Below are positions 1 to 13,289 of a stretch of DNA of 64,000 bases, piece after piece. This stretch comes from Pachypanchax playfairii (taxonomy: Eukaryota > Chordata > Actinopteri > Cyprinodontiformes > Aplocheilidae). Every line of letters starts with the position of its first letter. Position 1 is the first letter of the stretch. The notes under the pieces are model-generated. The model had not been told where the DNA came from. It did no database searches and was given only the letters and a program-made list of their open reading frames with translations. The translations under genes were made by a program, and so were the position numbers. The stretch lies in contig SSNP01000069.1 of NCBI GenBank assembly GCA_006937955.1, positions 1,631,540 to 1,695,539 on the forward strand. The letters are read 5' to 3'.

Positions 1-1134
1 TTTTGTTTCTGATTATGTACATATACTGTATACACACACATATATATATATATATATATTCCTATTTATTACATCGTTCCTAAAATCTGAAAAGATACTA
101 TCTGCATTCGTTGAAGTTATTTGTTTGATCATAATCATCAGAAGGCCTTGATGCAGAAATAAACTGGTGTGAGCTCCACTTTAACAGATATACCATATGT
201 TGTTGCTATAGATTACAGAAAGGTTACCGAATAACAGTAATATGACCTAAAATGTTAAATACTGTTCAGACAAAATACAAATAATTCCATTTACCAAAAG
301 GCTCCAAAAATGTATAATATGGAATCATTATCCTTAGCTAAATGCCCTTCATATCTTTCCTCTTTGACCATATTTATGTTGCTTCACTTGTTATAATTAT
401 GTTGGTTTCATGGTATTTACATGATCATGTGTCAGTTTATAGAATACGATTGTAAAATCAACCAGCTTCTTTGGCAACAACCCCAAAACGGTAATAATAA
501 CCTAAAAAGAACTAGTGAGGTCTTTTTTTTTAATTAGTCATGTGACTTTAAAATGTAATAAAATTGCCTTGATGTGTTACATTTGCTTTAATTGTTAACT
601 ACAATAAAATAGATGGAGTTCAGGTAGTTTGTAGATGGTTAATGTTATTTCCCATAAGATGACAAGAATGTTTCTTAGTAAACACTAAACCTAAAAAGGA
701 AGTTGGATAAGAATAATCAAAAATTCTTCCTCATTTAGTCTCAGCAAAGCTAAATAAATCTTAAGTCTTTTTCTTGAATGCAAAGACACGCCCAGAAATT
801 TGTGCAAACAGATAATTTAATTCCATTTTATTATATCAACGTCCTTCTTCCTTTAGACTGTAAAATTTCCACCTTGACTCTGTAAGCTTGTTGAAAGACA
901 AAAAAAAAAAAAACAATTGAAAAGGGAAGATTTCCTCATTGTTTAATTTAAGCCCTGAATGCTTCAGCATCAACAATGTTGGACACAACTGACGGTAAAC
1001 CTTTAAATGTAGGTGTGTGTTTAATGAATGAGGAAATGTGTCTTGGAATTTTCTGCACCTTGCACTGCATTTCCTTCTTTAGCTCATTTGATTTTGTCGT
1101 GGCAAATATTAATTTAAAGTGATATTAAATAAAT
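1..1134. other. AT-rich intergenic stretch, no gene seen
   Basis: No coding exon or named repeat is recognisable. A short TA microsatellite lies at about 40-59 and A-runs are frequent. Open frames are short and lack splice context. Confidence 0.6.
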
Positions 1135-1139
1135 AGAGC

Positions 1140-1340
1140 TTCAGCGATGTTAGTGGATAGTTCAATCAGTTATTACAGTTGTTCTGCAGAAAGGAGGTCC
1201 TGGTTAGAAACCTGGCGTTTGCATGTTCTTCTTGTGTTCATGTGACTTTTCTATTGTTTCCTCCCAAAGTCCAAAAACGTGCATGTTTAATTAATTTGCA
1301 TTGTCTCTTGGTCTGTGTATGGGTGTGTATTAATGATCCA
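1140..1340 (+). repeat. Degenerate SINE-like fish repeat
   Basis: The order of segments (guttercentre 'ctggttagaaacc', 'gtttgcatgttctt', 'tttcctcccaaagtcc', 'taattaatttgcattg') matches the better preserved copies at 41325 and 47680 in this window. This copy is strongly diverged. Confidence 0.5.
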
Positions 1341-1531
1341 TTTATTTTGTAATCTTTTTATTACAGCTAAATTAAAAGTAGATGTTTTATGTGTGAGTCA
1401 AATCTATAATTACACCATGAACCATGCTGACTTTGTTTAGCCACACCAACTCATCAAGCTCTGGAAATCTGTCAGAATACAAGAACAAAGTCACTGTAGT
1501 TTTGGATTTTTGGAGCTTCCTTCTGAAGTGC

Positions 1532-1534
<3 letters not shown>

Positions 1535-1611
<77 letters not shown>
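1535..1611. repeat. (GA)n microsatellite
   Basis: About 38 uninterrupted GA dinucleotides. It creates long artificial Arg-Glu and Leu-Ser open frames on both strands that are not genes. Confidence 0.97.
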
Positions 1612-1613
<2 letters not shown>

Positions 1614-2350
1614 GCTTCACCAGCACATTTGTTAAAAACACTTCACAAGTGGAAGCATGTTAGTAGTTAAAGTGTTGCCGGAGTCTTTAATGGTTTAAAG
1701 TGCTAAATCATGCCCTCAGATCCAAAATGGCTCTCAAGCAAACAAACTCCCAACAACCAGAAAAATATGTTCTTCTCTTCTCAAACCCATTTATTCCAGC
1801 AGTTCAACATCCCATGGAACTAATTAGAATTGTTCTTTCAATTTCCTGAAAATTTGAGCCTAATTTAGCAGATTTTCTGAAAAATCTGATGTAGCTTCAC
1901 TGTAATTTTTTCCATTTCACTAAATCTAACTTTTTCAGGCATTTCCAGTTCTAGATCAGGTTTCAGATTTCCAGTTCCTCCCCTTAATAAAACTGCTCTG
2001 TTACTTTCCTATTGTCCCCTGATTCTTCTTCTTTTCTTTTGTCGTCTTCTCACCTCATCCCACCATATTCTGGGTTTCATTCTGCCATAACTAACATTTT
2101 GTTTTCCTCTCCACTGACACAAGAAAATTTTCCATTAATTTAACTATAAAGTAGCTTCAACTTGACTTTTGGCTGCTAAATAAAACCAAACCTCTTTAAT
2201 ATGCAGCTCTTTTTTTGCAGCAGTTCCCCAAAAAGCAGAACTGTTGGGTGAAAATCCTTTTGAAGGAAATATTTCCTGAATGTCGGAAATCCTTGTGTTT
2301 GTGCATGAAGACGTTGCAGAGATGCTAAAAATAAAACAGTCAGTATATTA

Positions 2351-2890
2351 TTAAAGAGTCCATTTCATACAAATTTCATGACTTTGTGGTTATTTCTTAA
2401 GTATTAACCTGTAATATGAAACATTTTATATCCAAAGAACATCAGGAAACACTGATTAACAGACCTTTCAATCTGTCGGCATTAAAATTCGGGTGGTTCT
2501 GGCTCCTTCTGTCAGGCCTCGAGCAGCAGCTTGTTTATATTCATTATTCGAATTTGCTGGACTCTGATTGGCTAACAAACTAGCCTATGAGAGCAAAGTA
2601 TACTGTTTCCTGCCCCGCTGTGCATGGCAACGTCCGACCTCGTGTCTTCCTGTTTGCTACGTTATGCTAACAGCTTTTAGCAGCAGCATGCTAGGTGTGG
2701 TTTCAACTGCGGGAGCTGATGAATACTAATGAACAAAGGAGTTGTGATGAAACAGATACAGGCCGTTAGGACTCAGGAGAACTCGGGTGTTATCATCACC
2801 TGTGTAGTTTGAGAGATTAAAACTGAAAGAGAAGTTGTTGACCTGTTTTCACATCAACTATGAAGGTAAGAACACCTGTGGAGCTATATG
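2351..2890 (-). mobile_element. TTAA-flanked MITE family 1, copy A (truncated)
   Basis: Same roughly 590-bp element as at 9927-10523 and 55268-55851, here reversed. One end is intact (TTAA followed by AGAGTCCATTTCAT). The other end is lost just beyond 'ctgtggagctat', about 55 bp short of the terminus, where a GC-rich repeat begins. It has no coding capacity. The TTAA target points to piggyBac or Kolobok mobilisation (inference). Confidence 0.75.
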
Positions 2891-2945
2891 ATATAATGAG
2901 GGGGGGGTCAATGAGAGGCCCGAAGGGCCGAAGCACTATTTCTGA
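2891..2945. repeat. GC-rich motif shared with the Harbinger element
   Basis: A G-run followed by GTCAATG and the inverted repeat GGCCCGAAGGGCC, then GAAGCACTA. The same 50-bp block occurs reversed near 44105-44160 and 44765-44800. Its parent repeat is not identified. Confidence 0.55.
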
Positions 2946-3939
2946 CCCTTCCAGAAAATGTCATCAAAAACCTTCCAGAACTTTCTGACTAATCTTACTA
3001 GTTATCTTACTACGTATTGGCAGAGGTAATCAGTGAGGTCACATATAAACATCCATAAACGGGTGTTTTTATGAGCTTTTATAACATTAACCTTCCGAGT
3101 CTTTTACCTTTTACCTGCTTTCAATAGAAATTACTGCTCAAATGGAGATAAAATTAAATAAAATCACAATCACTCTGTTATTTTTTATCACAGAACTAAA
3201 AAGTAAAATACGGAATACGCGGCCCAGTGGCATTTTTAAAATGTGACTTCTTTCTATTTCTTTTTGCTTCCGTTCTTTTAGCAGTGGGAAGGATCTGTTT
3301 TTATCAGCAGGCCTGCAATCAGAAAAGGAAGAGGTGTGTGTGTATTTTGGCCCACAGAGAGGACAAGGAATGACATCCAAGTCGGCAGTAATCTGTTCAT
3401 CAGCATTTGGTCTCACGCACACTAAAACACAGAGTTTTCTACATACAGACAAGCAACTAAACATAACAAAAAAAAAAATCCAGTTTTAAAGCTAATGTGT
3501 TAACAGCTGCTCGTGTTTGGGTATGAGACATTTTTTGTTCTCAGTCTGGAAACTAAACTTTGGAGAAGGGAAACTCCACTGAGTAGCTGCCAAGTTAGCA
3601 ATAACCTTTGTGACGGAAAGCTCGGCCTTTATCAACATTACTCCAAGAGATCCTCATTCCTTTTTTGACCTCGGAGAGCTCTGAGTCACATTTTTACAGA
3701 CGAATATTGCAACACACGGCAAACGTTCTAACAGCCGCTTTCCAAGTAATTTTACCTTTTCCCACCGCAACTATGAATCATGAAAGCAACAAATCTTGTT
3801 CCTGTTTTTGTCCATTTTTAACAAAGATTAAATCTTCAGCTGAAGCGTCTTGAGCAGATTTAATGAGAAATCAATAAATAGTTTATTAACAGAAACAACA
3901 CAGCTGCAGTGAAAGACGATCCTTCGTGGACTTTCTGCA
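2946..3939. other. No gene seen
   Basis: Short open frames only, none with splice sites or recognisable protein similarity. A CTCC/TTCC-rich tract is present but no repeat family was recognised. Confidence 0.5.
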
Positions 3940-4185
3940 TAAAGCTTACATGTTCTTCCTGTGTGGGTTTTCTCTAGTGACATTGTTTTATTCCCACAAG
4001 CCAAAATCTGGAGACACTAAAATGGTTGTGTGTGTGAACGTTGTCTCTGCAGTTCTGTGAGGGACTTGCAACCTGTTCAGTGAGAACCCTGCTTCTTGTC
4101 TGATGACCACTGGAGATTGTGTCCAGCAACCACATGCAGGAATAACTGGGTACGAAAAACTGATGGATGGAAATAACCTAATTTA
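3940..4185 (+). repeat. Degenerate SINE-like fish repeat
   Basis: Carries in order the segments 'acatgttcttcctgtgtggg', 'gagacactaaaatggttg', 'ttgcaacctgttcag' and an 'actgatggatgg' tail seen in the copies at 41325 and 47680. Heavily diverged. Confidence 0.5.
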
Positions 4186-7100
4186 TTATGTGACATCACT
4201 GTTTTGCCTGTAGATTGACTTTATCTGTCGGTGCAGGTGTTTCACAGTAGACACCAAAGGTCATGGAGGAGTAGGAATGTCCAGCTGCTTAACCTGGGAC
4301 TCTGGCCTGTGTTTGTGCATTATCATCATTACTGTAATCAAGAAGCTATTGTTTTTCTGCAAGTTCCCACAAATAGTTCAATAAAATACACATCTGATCA
4401 TTTTCTCAAGCGAGTTCATTCAATCATTTTCAATGATGCAACACATTTAGACAACTGAAGAATGTGTTACAATAATCCAAACAAGAAATAATCTGTTTTT
4501 AACCAGTGTTATTCATTTGGAGAAGAAATATCAAATTGAAAAAACTTGGTTTGAAGCAGCTGCTTGAAAAGAGGCCATAAAAATCAAAATGTTTCTCAAA
4601 AAGTTACAGCGAATTTAAAAATTGATTTGAGGCGATATGCTGTTTGAGGTACAGATTACACCGTTTCTTATTTCTGAATTTTTAATTCTTTCGTGATGTT
4701 TGTTCATCAACCTTTTCCTGAAATCTAGAAGTTAGTTTGACCTTTCAAATAACTCAAAATCCTTAAAGAAAAATTATAGTTAAATACCATATACATGAAG
4801 GTGGTATAATATGTTATTCTGACCAAGAGAGTTTACACAAAGTCAGAACAGTAGTGACTACAACACACACCCTTGAGGAACACCATAGAAAATGATCTGG
4901 TTAGCAGGATCCAAAATCATTCATTCATTTTTTAAGCTGTTGCAATCAACAGTTTCAAAGACTGAGGTAAATTCCAACAAGACAGGAAAAACAAACTGCA
5001 GAAACAGCTGAGTTTATATAAATAAGTAGGTATAGTATATAGATGTGTAGAAACATTTCAATGGAATTCAATTTTTTTTTTCAAAACCTAAATTGAAATT
5101 AATCAAAAAATGTGCATGGTTTTGTTGAGCACAAATTCCAAACCCAGTTTTAAATAATTGCAGAATAGTAAAGAGATATTTAGTAGATTTGTTTCAGTAT
5201 TGTAAAACTGTAACAAATAGGAAATTAATTAGTTTTACAAGTCATTCCAGGAAATTGGTTCACCAGCACATACAGTAATCCATGCTTCCTTTTATTTGCA
5301 AGTATGATTACATAACTTGTGTTTACCATCACAATAAGAGCAACCATGTGGAAAACCCATTCTGTGAAATGACTGTAGTGTATTTCACCAAGAATGTGGT
5401 CAGTGATCTTCAGACAGCCAGTCACAGTTTCATTCTTCTCTGTTCATGTGCTCCGGTAAGCGATGAGGAGGAAATGTCTACAGTTATTAATAGACTTTAC
5501 AGTAGCTCAACAAAACATGTTAATGTGGTTCCAACAGTTCATTGCAGAGCTTGTGTGTAAATAATTTGTCAACAAAAGATAAATAATCAAATGTGATTAT
5601 GTGTTAGGTGGTGTGAAAAGTATTTAAAACTGATTATAACTATAAACACAAACTTTAAAAACACATTTTATGCCTCAGCAAATACAACTATAAATCTACA
5701 ATATATGGTACACCTGAGGACCAACTTTGCAGAAATGACTGGACCCACTTTTCTTGACAATGTTGCTTTAGTTTATTAAGATTTACAGGTATTTGATTAA
5801 ATACAATACTCTTAAGATTCCACCAACAAAATAAAATAAAATAAAAATGGATTGAACTTTGGGTCACATCAACAATTTGATTATTTTCACCCCTGTGTTT
5901 GAGATTATTGTCCTGTTGTAGAACCTTATCGTTCATTCAGCTGTTACTTTGTCACCTGTACGATACTGTTATGGTTATTTTAGACATTTGAAGTCTTTCT
6001 TCCTTCAACCATTTGAAACTTGATAGATTCAATACGTTTTTTAAATTTTGTTGTCATGAACGTTATCCCCTGACATCATGAATGAGGCCTTTTGAATGTG
6101 GGAATTATTAAAACATGATTTGTTTCATACGCATCTAATAATATTTTTGCTGTAAAAGTACTCTGAGTTTGAATCTGTGTGTCATGTGTGTAAACTTGGA
6201 GGTTTGTGAATATAGTGAGACTGACACCGTCATTATGAGCAGATAGCATAGAAAAAACAAGTGAACNTAGTTTCTGATGTACTTTAACTTTCTTTCTGGA
6301 ATCAAATGAGTTCGTTTAAATGTCTGAAATCACTGTTCTACTATTTGGAAATGGTTCTTTAAAGACCGTGTAAAGGGAATTCTGCTATTTTCTTCTAACC
6401 ACATTATAAACATAATAAATGTTCTAAACATGTGAAAAACCTCCCAACAATTAAAAACTGAATTGTGGAGCTAGCCTTCAAATTGCGTTTCAAGAGTTTT
6501 CTGTTTCAGGATTTTATGGGCGGGTCTAAAAGGGCCCTTCAGGATAACCCCGCCCCCTGCTGCTCTCATCATATAAAACCGTACAGTGCGGTAGCTTCAG
6601 CGGTTTTCCCGCTCCTTCATCCAAGGGATGACCGTCTGAAAAAGCTTTGGGTCGATTTTGTGCAGAGGAGCCGCACAGTAGACAGTAACTAAACCAGCAT
6701 GATAGGTAGGAGCTACTTCTGCCACCTGCTGCCTTCATATGCTAAACAAAGCTCAGAATGGCGTAAGCAGCACATTCCGCTCCTTCGCTGATCAACAAGT
6801 CTGAAGCATTGCGGTCGTGTGGAAATATTTCAACTCCTCAAAAAGCAGCGATGCGCAGTTTTACATGTGGGTAGAACCTCAAACTTAACGAACCAGCCGG
6901 AACTCAGAAACGGAGGAAATGCAGTGATGTGGGGAAGAGAAGGAGGTGCTGCTAGAGGATGAGACAGACAGGTTTCAGCGCCTGCAGTGGACACGCCCCC
7001 AGCGTCTCAGAGCAGAGAAAACTGATCCTTTTTTCATTATTTTGTAACCAAATTTCATATGCTTCGCAGTGTTTTTAATCATTCAAATTTGGCTGGATGA

Positions 7101-9465
7101 CTAATAACTAATATTCCTGTGCAGTGACAAACTCAGAACACACATTTGTTGTTACTTTACACGAGCTTTAAATTAGGAAGTAAAGATGAATTATTTTGCA
7201 CCTTACAAAGATGAAATAAACCCTTAAAGAAAACAGGCCAAAATTTATTGTGACCTTGAATAGCTATAAAACTTAGAAGTACATTCATAACTAGAGGCTT
7301 TCTTCTGATTCAACGTAACTGTTACTTCATATTTACTTTTAATCCACAGGTTTTTTGGATACAGATGCACAGCAGTCAGGTCTCTTATAGTTACGGTTTT
7401 ATGAGTATAACTGAACAGAATGCATGCAGAGATTTGGTCTCAGCTGACACAGGGAGGTCATCTGTAAAAGTCCCGCAAGGCTCAAGGACTTGCAGTTATC
7501 TGGACCTTGATGGCTGCAGGGACACAGATTATGAGGTTGGTGTCAAGGATAACCAAGAAATGGGACTGAGTGAATCAACAACCCTTAATTAACTTTTTCA
7601 TGACATTTGATCATGATGAAACACATTCATCAGAGTTTTTGATCAGTTTAATTTGTGGATTCATAATTACATTTTTTTTCCCTTTGAGTTTGGTTTTCAC
7701 GAGTGTGGTCAGCATTCATGAGCAAGTGAAAATCAGACCAGCAGAACAACACCCCCATCTCTTCTGTCTCCACAGAGTCTGGGGAACCAGTTGGGATGGA
7801 ATGATCTCATGTTACATTTCAAAGAAAACCACCAATAATAGATGTACTGTTTCTAAAACTCAGGTGCAAGAAGGATCATTCAGTGAAAACTGTGAGGAAT
7901 GTTTAAAACCTTGAAACTGAAGCTGATTCATATCGTACCAGACGAGGACATGTGATAACGTGGCTGCTGACAGACAGTCAGTAAAAAGCATGATATGATT
8001 TTTTACAGTGAAGTTACAGTATGCGTTAAACACTAAAGATAATTGACCTGCTGCAGGCTCCTGCTGTTTAACCAGTTTATCTCACTGATGTTTCTCATGT
8101 TTTCTGTCATAAGGAAGTAAGTTCCTGAGCAAGATAATCGGATATCAGCGTTCAATCAGCTTGCTGAAATCACGAGGATGATCTTTTCTGCATCTCTGAA
8201 GTACAACAAGCTTTTTCTCAACACTTGCTGGCTGTTTTCAGGCATTGCATGCCATGAAAGGTACAGCATGAGCTCAGATGGAAGCTCACGCTACTTAAAA
8301 TAATAGTTTCTCAGTTCTAACTGTGGAAATCAGTAACACGGTGAAAACAGAAGCAGCAGCAAAAGTTCTGCTGGACTTTGTAAACTTTGCGTAGAACTGT
8401 TACACTTAATGAAGACATGGTTTGGTCCATCCTTCCAAATGAGATGGATGTCATCATTTTAGAGTAAACATCTGCTCCCATCTAGACATCTCTAGATGCA
8501 TATTTCAGCAAGGCAAACCACAAACTGCATCCAACCATAACAGCATGATTTCTTAGGAAAAGAGTCCACATGCTGAACTGACCTGCCAGCAGACCAGATC
8601 TTTCAAAAATTTGGTGCATTAGGAAACAAAAAAAAAATCAGGTCATAAAGAACCAGGACTGTTAGCAGCTAGAATCCTGCACCAGAATGGAATAACATTC
8701 CTCTCCTAAAACTGTTTACAGACAGATGTTAAACAATGTTAAACATCACCCTGTTCCAACTTTTTTTAGATGTTTTGCTGCTATCAAATTCAAAATGAGC
8801 TAATATTTTCTGTGAAATGGTAAAATATCTGTTTCAACTCCTTGTTTATGCTTTATTTGCAAATCTTTACTATTCTTTTTTTGTATTTTTTTATTATTTG
8901 TTTGTCATTGTGCTCCGTTTTTGGGGGCCTTTTCAGTGACATTTGCCTAGTTCAGCCTGTAGTATTTGGGGTAGTAAATGTTTGCAAGGCTACAGGTCCA
9001 AAGATCAACACATAGAGAAATAATCCCTCTGAATGGTCACACACGATTTCCCATCACAGGTGGTTAAACCAGTTTTTTTCCTTCCTCAAACCTCGTCTCA
9101 TCTTGGACACTAATTGCTCTCAGCACTTGTTTGCATACTGAGTGGAATTTGTGAGTTGAGTCAGTCTGTCTGTTTCAGGCTCAGTGGTGAATAGATGAAA
9201 TTAGACAGCTTGTTATCAGAGAGACAATAACTCTTGGCAGGAAACGTCTGCACTTGGATTGGTCATTTTACATATTGAGTGTTCTAATGTTCTAGTGAGA
9301 AGTGTTCTTAAAGAAATAAAGCATTTCAAACAACAAATGAAGGGTGCTTCTGAAAAATGTTCAAAAAATCAATGTAGCCTTGGAATGAGATAAATATCAT
9401 ATGATGATGCAAATGTAAGTAAATAAATGTTGTTTTTTTCTTCAGTCAGACGATTCTTCATAATC
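4186..9465. other. Long intergenic stretch, no gene seen
   Basis: No exon or intact transposon was recognised. The segment 6460-7020 is more GC-rich than its surroundings and may be an old repeat, but I could not find its termini. One N sits at 6267. Confidence 0.5.
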
Positions 9466-9692
9466 AGCTGCAGCACAGACGCTACAGGAGATCCTTCCTG
9501 TCCACAGCTAGAACCCTCTACAGGAGATCCTTCCTGTCCACACCTAGAACCCTCTACAGGAGATCCTTCCTGTCCACAGCTATAACTCTCTTTGGCTCCC
9601 TGAAGAATAACTGAGCTACAACAACATTTGAATTTCCCTTCGGGGATTAATAAAGTATTTTTGATTTGATTTGATTTGATTTGATTTTTTAA
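9466..9692 (+). mobile_element. 3' end of a Rex/CR1-like LINE ('LINE-R')
   Basis: Ends in the LINE tail 'ttcggggattaataaag' followed by TTTGA repeats, the same 3' end as the LINE copies at 26528 (reversed) and 62356. Upstream is the C-terminal coding segment YRRSFLSTARTL repeated in tandem. The copy is 5'-truncated to about 230 bp. Confidence 0.8.
9482..9589 (+). repeat. 36-bp tandem repeat, 3 units, in LINE C-terminal coding region
   Basis: Units start at 9482, 9518 and 9554 (ctacaggagatccttcctgt and onward). 36 bp is 12 codons, so the reading frame is kept. Other copies of this LINE carry 5 units (26629-26808) or 1 unit (about 62245). Confidence 0.9.
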
Positions 9693-9926
9693 TCTTTTGA
9701 TAGCTGAAAACACTTAACACTTGAGAACTAAGTGAATCTTCTAAAAATCACTTTGAGTTTGTTCTCAACTGTGAAACTTGGCTGTTGTGCAGGTATTAGC
9801 ATCCCATCGTCAGATTTCACTGGAGACAAACAAATGGTTCTCTCTCTATTGTCATCAGGACACTTTCCCACAAAAAAAAATAAAAAAAATGTTTGTCATT
9901 TTAACAAGCCATTCAGCCAAAAAAAT

Positions 9927-10523
9927 TTAAAGAGGCCCTTCCATTAAAAACAGTTTTTCTGAGGTTTCTGTTGAATATTTTAGCTCCACAGGTGTTCTTA
10001 TCTTCATAGTGGGTGTGAAAACAGGTCAATAACTTCTCTTTCAGTTTTTATCTCTCAAACTGCGCAGGTGGTGATAAAACCCGAGTTTGAATGGCCTGTA
10101 TCTGTTTCATCACAACTCCTTTGTTCGTTAGTATTTGGCAGCTCCCGCAGTTGAAACCACGCCTAGCATGCTGCTGCTAAAAGCTGTTAGCATAAGACGT
10201 AGCAAACAGGAAGAGAGAACGTGTGTTGTTGCCATGCGTTGCGGTGCAGTAAACAGTACACCTTGCTCTCATAGGCTAGTTTGTTAGCCAATCTGAGTCC
10301 AACAAATTCACACAATGAATATGAACGAGCTCCTGCTGAAGCAGCCTGACGGAAGGAGCCGGAACCACCCAAATTTTAACACAGACAAATCTGTCTGCGT
10401 TAAAATTAAGGTCTGTAAATAAGTGTTTCCTGATGTTTTTAGATATAAAATGTTTCATATTACTGGTTAATACTTCAGAAATAACCACAAAGTCCTGAAA
10501 TGTGTATGAAATGGCCTCTTTAA
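9927..10523 (+). mobile_element. TTAA-flanked MITE family 1, copy B (complete)
   Basis: TTAA lies at both ends (9927-9930 and 10520-10523). Terminal inverted repeats read AGAGGCCCTTCCATT and, on the other strand, AGAGGCCATTTCATA. The 590-bp interior has no transposase. It is collinear with copy C at 55268, which interrupts a LINE-2 at a single TTAA. Confidence 0.8.
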
Positions 10524-13289
10524 CAAAGTCAAAACAATATCACAAAACATATTTGTAATTTAAGCTTTTCAGAACAACTTCATGACACGCAAAAAGAGTC
10601 AAATGTTGGGAATAAAAATATAATTTAGTCACAAGTACTTGTCAGCTGAATATTTCTGTATCCACCCAGTAATTCCTCATAACTGAGTCCCTGTTTTAAC
10701 TCTTATGATTCACTGTGTGGCAACAATATCTGTCTTATTGCTATTTTTCACTCGATTAAATATTTTAAATGTACACATTTGGTTCACTCCAAATGTTTTA
10801 AATTAATCTGCAAGTTCTTTACAAGGAAAAAAAAACCATGTAACTTGGAGTGTGTGAGGGATTCAAGTTAGATTTAGAATTTATTTCAATCCTCTCCATA
10901 GATATTAATGCATAACTGTATGTGTGACCTTGTAACCTTTTGCTTTTTACCACCAGCTTATTAATAACGAGTAGAAAACATTCAAAACGGATTAGTGTTT
11001 TCTTTTACGTAGATTTGAGCCCTTTTGTAAACTTCTATTTTTACTTAAGCGTAGCTTCTTTTTCTGTTCTTCTTTTCTGTCTGACCACTTCCCGCTTTCT
11101 GTTATGAGCTCCTGTTTTTAACTTTTTCACCGTTGTATGTCGTCACATTTTAGGTAGGAAATGAAGATATCTTCAGGTCTCGCAACTTAAAATGAAGCCT
11201 TTCAATGCTCCTGCACTGTTTCGGCTACATTTAAAAGAGGTTTTGTATATTCACAAGTTTTTTTCTAAAATCCCCTTTATTTTGAAAACACTGAACAAAA
11301 TTCTTGAGTGGAGTAGATTAACGTCCCTGATGTAAAACAACTTTATTGCTAAAAATCGAATTGTTTAAAAAATGTGATTGTAATGAGTGAAACATCTTTT
11401 GTTTGGGTTTCATCTACAGTATGTGACACTCATCCGGGGGAGACACTTTAAAAATGGAAATACTGAATCACATGACAACATCAGTTCTTTAATAAAAAAT
11501 CCGAAACGATTTTCACTTCCATTTTCTGAGTACTTCTGTGGTTTTTATAAGGCAACAGTAGCCTTTACAACACTAAGTAAGTTGGGAAACCTGTGTTTGC
11601 AGCTCAGCAGCTCTCAGTTCATGAGACGTTATCTGCACAGTACAACGATGTTGTTGAAAAGTGAGACATGTCTCTTCTGTGTATGTCTCATGCATCCGTG
11701 TTATTGTGACCTTAATTTTGTGAAAATGGGTCTTTCGGTCACATTTATGTCATCTTCACCTGTAATTGCAGGATAGTGGGTCAGTAGGTTGAACACAGAA
11801 CACACACCTGGTGGACTAACGCTGAGTGTACAGAGATGTTAGAGTATCATCAACATGAAAAAGAAACATAAAACCACAGTGTGAGGATTTTTGCTTTTCT
11901 TAAATATTACAGTGGAAGTATTATCCACTTTCATGAATTCAAGAAAAAAGACAGGAAGGTATTATTTGACCTTTTGTCTCACTTTAATCCAAATCAATGA
12001 GGCCTCTCACCCAGTAGAGATTCTACTCATGTGGTAAGCCAGACTCATCATGATGACCTATTTCTTGTCTGTTTACAGAAGTGTTCGATTTGATTTCACG
12101 AGTGAGAGACGGCGTCACTTAAAATGAATGTGGTGTCAGATAAACGTCTTTATTCAATGAATCAAATTGATAAAAAAAGAAATCAGAAAACAAGTTGGTC
12201 TGTTATGTTGGTTTTATTTTTAAAACATAGTTAGTCGGCATGAGTTCAGCTGTCCTCTCTCCAGGATCAGAACTCTTCTAGGATCTTGAAGTGGATCAGA
12301 AAGGATATTTTAATACCCCTAAGTTAAATAACTATCAAAAAGACCATCAGTCAGACACAGAGTATGATTTTAATGAGCTTTGCAAAGGAGAATGACCCAA
12401 CCAAGGTGTTGAGACAATTCTGATGTGTTCACCTCTGCATTGCCTTTTTATTCACAAAGACACCTCACATCTGGATGGAACAAGGAAAGGAAACAAGTGT
12501 GGGTCAGATAATGAAGTCAGAGTGGAATAAACAATCACTCCTGTAGATAAACGACAGGAACTAGTCGTAAACTAATTGTTGTCTAAGTCAGGGCAAATTT
12601 AGATCACTGACTCCTGCAACATCTGTGACCTTTTCAAAACATCGTAAAACCTTAAAATCTCCAACAGGATCAGAAAGGATGCTGCTGATTCTTCTCACCG
12701 TGAAATTAGAGTATGCAATGGTGATTTTCTCATCTCAAACTATTTATTGAAACAACAACCAACAACAGTGGTGAATAAACCACAATACAAATATCAGCCA
12801 CTAAATCTTCTTCCCCTTTATCCTGCAGCAGCAGCTGTAGAACGTGCAGCTGTAGTGTTCTCTGCATTATCGCCTTCTTAAAAGTTTACAAGCAGATGTG
12901 ATGATCAACACACAGAGTTTTGGAGTTATGAGACGGATGCCACTTATATTCCCCAACAAAATGTGCTGAAAGCTAAAGGATCGTCCTACTACTGACTTGA
13001 GATTGCCATGACTTGCACACAGGGGTGCTGTATCGTCACCTTACAATGTTACAATTGTTGTAAAAAGGCCATCGGTAGACCGTAGGAAGGTTTCATGACA
13101 CTTATGAAGAACATAAGAACTCTATGGCCATTATACAGCAGAAAATTCCCTCATTTTTAAAGTATGCCTTAAATTACTCTTACTAACTTCCTATGGCTGT
13201 AGGAAACGATCCTCCCCTCCACACGAACTCCAGATTACATATGAACTGGAAGATTTACATAAATCCATCATTTGTAAAAAACTCTGTGA
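10524..13289. other. Intergenic stretch, no gene seen
   Basis: The longest open frame here (11387-11776, plus) has no recognisable domain and no splice-site or promoter support. No repeat family was identified with confidence. Confidence 0.5.

Noticed and set aside
1387..1663. Overlapping open frames of about 80 codons on both strands
   Set aside because: Produced by the (GA)n microsatellite (Arg-Glu and Leu-Ser runs); no other coding evidence.
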